DNA of 9,759 bases from an uncultured Clostridia bacterium (lineage in GTDB: Bacteria > Bacillota > Clostridia > Christensenellales > CAG-314). This document shows, one piece after another, positions 7,930 through 9,759 of this stretch. Under the pieces are notes generated by a model. It worked only from the letters and a program-made list of their open reading frames with translations. It did no database searches and had not been told where the DNA came from. Location of the stretch: NCBI GenBank assembly GCA_937875645.1, contig CALLXO010000102.1, positions 1-9,759 on the forward strand. Reading direction: 5' to 3'. The translations under genes and the position numbers were made by a program. Positions within the stretch are counted from its first letter, which is position 1. Every line of letters starts with the position of its first letter.

Positions 7930-7977
7930 GAAGTATAATGAAGATAAGTGATATTTCTTTGTTTAGTTTATTAAGAT

Positions 7978-8006
7978 TTGACTTTATTATTGCTTATTGC
8001 TAAAAT
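7978..8006 (+). promoter_or_regulatory. Promoter of ridA
   Basis: TTGACT (7978-7983) and TAAAAT (8001-8006) are exactly 17 bp apart, with TGC before the -10 (extended -10). Transcription would start near 8013, giving a leader of about 20 bases that contains AAGGAG at 8019-8024. Confidence 0.7.
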
Positions 8007-8031
8007 ATACCTTATATAAAGGAGATAAAAA

Positions 8032-8403
8032 ATGAAAATAATAAGTACAAAAAATGCACCCGGCGCAATAGGACCTTACAGTCAAGGCATTGTTACTGAT
8101 TCTTTGGTTATTACCAGCGGACAAATACCAATTGACCCGCTTACCGGCAACATTAAGGGCGAAAATATAGAAACTCAGACAGAGCAGTCTTGTATAAACG
8201 TTGCAGCGGTGCTAAAAGCGGCAGGCAGCGACATAACAAAAACGATAAAAACTACTTGCTTTTTAGCTGATATGGCGGATTTTGGAAAATTCAACGAAAT
8301 TTATGCAAAACACTTTACCTCTAAACCTGCCCGCAGTTGCGTGGCTGTAAAACAATTGCCAAAAAATGTTTTGGTGGAAATTGAAGCAATAGCAGAATTA
8401 TAA
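8032..8403 (+). CDS. ridA: RidA family reactive enamine/imine deaminase
   Basis: RidA (YjgF/YER057c/UK114) hydrolyses reactive enamines and imines released by pyridoxal-phosphate enzymes such as threonine dehydratase, protecting other enzymes. The 123 residues are the usual length for this trimeric cytoplasmic protein. Signatures are GAIGPYSQG at 11-19 (Tyr16), the ITSGQIPIDPLTG strand at 27-39, and the C-terminal PARSCVAVKQLPKNVLVEIEAIAEL with Arg101 and Glu117 at the positions of the substrate-site arginine and glutamate. Arg101 marks the true RidA subgroup. AAGGAG (8019-8024) lies seven bases before the ATG. It is monocistronic, with its own promoter and terminator, and no PLP enzyme neighbours it. 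Identification is very secure; the physiological partner pathway is not visible here. Confidence 0.96.
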   Translation: MKIISTKNAPGAIGPYSQGIVTDSLVITSGQIPIDPLTGNIKGENIETQTEQSCINVAAVLKAAGSDITKTIKTTCFLADMADFGKFNEIYAKHFTSKPARSCVAVKQLPKNVLVEIEAIAEL

Positions 8404-8404
8404 A

Positions 8405-8426
8405 TTTTCAATTTTTAAATTGAAAA
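8405..8426. repeat. AT-rich palindrome directly after ridA
   Basis: TTTTCAATTT (8405-8414) and AAATTGAAAA (8417-8426) are perfect 10-bp arms separated by two bases, starting two bases after the ridA stop. No U-run follows, so it is not a standard terminator. It could be a 3' end stabilising stem or a relic. Confidence 0.5.
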
Positions 8427-8472
8427 GCTAAATCTGAATAAATAATGTAAAACTTCAAAGAGTTTTTTAATT

Positions 8473-8527
8473 AAAACAAGCAAATTTTATGTTACCTAAA
8501 GTCTAAGGTTATTAAGTTGCTTGTTTT
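8473..8527. terminator. Bidirectional intrinsic terminator between ridA and the deacetylase gene
   Basis: AAAACAAGCAA (8473-8483) and TTGCTTGTTTT (8517-8527) are perfect 11-bp arms, with a smaller ACCT/AGGT pairing inside the loop. On the plus strand the stem runs into GTTTTTTG; on the minus strand it runs into TTTTAATTAAAAAAC. It therefore suits termination of both convergent genes. It lies 69 bases after the ridA stop and four bases after the deacetylase stop. Confidence 0.7.
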
Positions 8528-8530
8528 TTG

Positions 8531-9391
8531 TTAAGAATATTCCTTTATCTTTTGAAGGATTTCGCCACTTTCTATAAGTCCGCTACGATTAATTCGCCTT
8601 AAGTCAAAAAGCGAATTAGGTTCTCCCCATTTAATTTTAGTTACTCCTTCGTTGCAGTTAAGGGACATTTTAAAACCTAACCTGGGCAAAAGTGTCTGTG
8701 CTTGCGGTGTGTATTTTCCAAAGGGATAAGCATACACAACAGGGAGGACACCGCATTGAATTGCCATTTTGCTTTGCATAAGCATTATATCGTCTGTTAA
8801 TGCTTTTATATAATCGTTTGTTGTTTCTTCCGCTAATTTGCCTATGCCAAAACGAGGTCGATAATTGTGCATATTATAGGAATGGTTTCCAAACTCCATG
8901 CAACCATCAGTAGTTAAGTTTTTTATTTCTGACCATGTCATATGCGAATAATCAGGGTTAGAGGAATAACCGCTATTACTGCTAAAATTGCTAAACACGC
9001 CAATAATATTAAACAGCGCTTTTGCTCTATGTTCTTTTAGCAGCGGATAAGCAAAATGTATATTGTTGTAATGCCCGTCATCAAAAGTAATGAGCAAAGG
9101 TTTTGGCGGAAGTTGATCCTTTCCTTCTACAAAATCAATTATTTGGCTGGGCAAAACAAAATTGTACCCTGACTTGTTAAACAGTCTCAAATCGCTTTCT
9201 AACTGCTCAGGAGTTATAACATATATGTCGCTACGTCCCTTTAAGACTTTATGGTACATAATGATAGGCAGGGCAATTTTAATATTTTCTTGCCGCAAAT
9301 CAATATGATAGGGTGAAAAACCTGCAAAAAGGGGATAAATTAACAGCAAAGCAGTCAAAATTAACAGCAAAAAAAGTTTAGGAGTCTTCAT
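8531..9391 (-). CDS. Membrane-anchored polysaccharide deacetylase (CE4 family)
   Basis: The protein should remove acetyl groups from an extracellular polysaccharide or peptidoglycan glycan. It has 286 residues. An N-terminal hydrophobic segment (about 6-24) acts as signal or anchor. The NodB-type domain starts with the IIMYHKV strand at 43-49, followed by motif 1 TFDDG at 102-106 (Asp104 catalytic base, Asp105 metal ligand), motif 2 GNHSYNMH with His170 and His175, and motif 3 YAYPFGKY at 220-227. Motif 2 has four residues between the histidines, one more than the common HSxxH. I recall this form from the MYHKV-containing branch, but it deserves checking. The ATG at 9389-9391 has no ribosome site, and an in-frame stop (TAA) lies three codons upstream. 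It is transcribed alone, divergent from the MscS-like gene. The substrate is unknown. Confidence 0.92.
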   Translation of the reverse strand: MKTPKLFLLLILTALLLIYPLFAGFSPYHIDLRQENIKIALPIIMYHKVLKGRSDIYVITPEQLESDLRLFNKSGYNFVLPSQIIDFVEGKDQLPPKPLLITFDDGHYNNIHFAYPLLKEHRAKALFNIIGVFSNFSSNSGYSSNPDYSHMTWSEIKNLTTDGCMEFGNHSYNMHNYRPRFGIGKLAEETTNDYIKALTDDIMLMQSKMAIQCGVLPVVYAYPFGKYTPQAQTLLPRLGFKMSLNCNEGVTKIKWGEPNSLFDLRRINRSGLIESGEILQKIKEYS

Positions 9392-9408
9392 ATGTGTTTA
9401 GTTTGTAA

Positions 9409-9435
9409 AATATAGCTAATGTTATTCTTAAACAA
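9409..9435 (-). promoter_or_regulatory. Weak candidate promoter of the deacetylase gene
   Basis: On the minus strand, TTGTTT (9430-9435) and TATATT (9409-9414) are 15 bp apart, shorter than ideal. Transcription near 9402 would leave a leader of about 11 bases with no ribosome binding site. The -35 overlaps the inner inverted repeat at 9424-9457. Confidence 0.35.
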
Positions 9436-9475
9436 TTTTTAAATGCGTTTAAAGAATGACGCCGTTAAATAACAT
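9419..9475. repeat. Nested inverted repeats in the deacetylase/MscS divergent spacer
   Basis: Outer arms ATGTTATT (9419-9426) and AATAACAT (9468-9475) are perfect. Inner arms ATTCTTAAAC (9424-9433) and GTTTAAAGAAT (9447-9457) pair at 10 positions with one extra base. The two share three bases, so they cannot both be fully paired. They lie upstream of both divergent genes in a 147-bp spacer without any gene. Confidence 0.4.
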
Positions 9476-9481
9476 ACTTAT

Positions 9482-9510
9482 TTGACAGCCTGTGCTTTTT
9501 ATCATAAAAT
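9482..9510 (+). promoter_or_regulatory. Strong promoter of the MscS-like gene
   Basis: Consensus TTGACA (9482-9487), a 17-bp spacer and TAAAAT (9505-9510) form the best promoter in the window. Transcription should begin near 9517, leaving a leader of about 22 bases that contains AAGGAAGG (9525-9532). Confidence 0.8.
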
Positions 9511-9538
9511 GTTAATAATAAATTAAGGAAGGTAAAAG

Positions 9539-9759
9539 ATGCTTTTATTTGAAGAAACAGATTTTTTTATTCAGGTTTTTGAAGGAATAAAAAACTTTTT
9601 TGTCGGCGACGGATGGAAAAAAATGGTCATAGCTTTGGCTGTCGCCGTAATAGGTGGTCTGTTAGTCACTTTTGTGTGCTGGTTGGTGCGTAAAATTTTG
9701 TATAGAACTTCCATTGACGTTGCGGCAGTTACTTTTGTGTCCGCACTGCTTACCGTTGT
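9539..9759 (+). CDS. Probable MscS-type small-conductance mechanosensitive channel, N-terminal fragment
   Basis: Only the first 73 codons are inside the window and the frame is open to the end. A short amphipathic start (about 1-26) is followed by a membrane helix at about 28-50 (MVIALAVAVIGGLLVTFVCWLV). After it come a basic turn RKILYRTSID and a second hydrophobic stretch VAAVTFVSALLTV. The pattern of helix, basic RK-x-LxR, then polar 'SxxD' and a new helix is typical of the N-terminal region of short MscS channels, which release solutes during hypo-osmotic shock. The pore-lining helix and beta domain lie beyond the window, so the call rests on pattern alone. AAGGAAGG lies six bases before the ATG at 9539, and the promoter is close to consensus. 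Another small membrane protein family cannot be ruled out. Confidence 0.6.
   Translation, partial: MLLFEETDFFIQVFEGIKNFFVGDGWKKMVIALAVAVIGGLLVTFVCWLVRKILYRTSIDVAAVTFVSALLTV

Noticed and set aside
1..9759. Search for mobile elements, CRISPR repeats, tRNA or rRNA genes, and toxin or defence clusters.
   Set aside because: No transposase or integrase, no regularly spaced repeats, no tRNA-like cloverleaf and no defence-type domains were seen. The content is mostly housekeeping.
6549..9759. Idea that protease, deacetylase and MscS-like channel form one envelope system.
   Set aside because: They are on different strands, each has its own promoter, and RidA with a bidirectional terminator lies between them. 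Proximity alone does not support a joint function.

Overview
The window is about 9.8 kb of AT-rich bacterial chromosome. It reads as a low-GC Bacillota, probably Clostridia-like. The reasons are the AT-rich intergenic regions, strong AGGAGG-type ribosome sites, a class I dihydroorotase, a DegV/FakB-type protein, an Xre regulator fused to membrane helices, and a lipoprotein-anchored HtrA-like protease. This assignment is inference; no rRNA or other taxonomic marker is present.

Left part (1-5355, all minus strand). In transcription order the genes are an Xre-type HTH protein with four predicted membrane helices (4762-5355), then pyrC (3388-4656), carA (2321-3406) and carB (1-2319, cut by the window edge). 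pyrC, carA and carB are packed as a pyrimidine operon: pyrC overlaps carA by 19 bp, and the carA stop is one base from the carB start. CarA and CarB make carbamoyl phosphate; PyrC closes carbamoyl aspartate to dihydroorotate. pyrB is not in the window. The operon has a good promoter whose -35 lies in a perfect 7-bp-arm palindrome, and the predicted leader is too short for PyrR-type attenuation.

Middle (5356-8530). A divergent control region with an imperfect palindrome separates the HTH gene from a plus-strand DegV family gene (5563-6432). It converges on a minus-strand secreted, lipid-anchored trypsin/PDZ protease (6549-7874), with a long imperfect hairpin between them. A second divergent promoter region leads to a plus-strand RidA (8032-8403). 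RidA converges on the next gene across a strong bidirectional terminator-like hairpin (8473-8527).

Right part (8531-9759). A minus-strand membrane-anchored polysaccharide deacetylase (8531-9391) diverges from a plus-strand gene (9539 to the window end) that looks like the start of an MscS-type mechanosensitive channel with a near-consensus promoter. The protease, deacetylase and channel are all envelope functions, but each has its own promoter, so no shared system is implied.

Overall this is mostly ordinary core-genome content. I found no mobile element, CRISPR array, RNA gene or defence-like cluster. The points most worth a second look are regulatory: the operator-like palindrome at pyrC, an 8-bp motif it shares with the HTH gene's promoter, a predicted leaderless start for that HTH gene, and palindromes between divergent genes.
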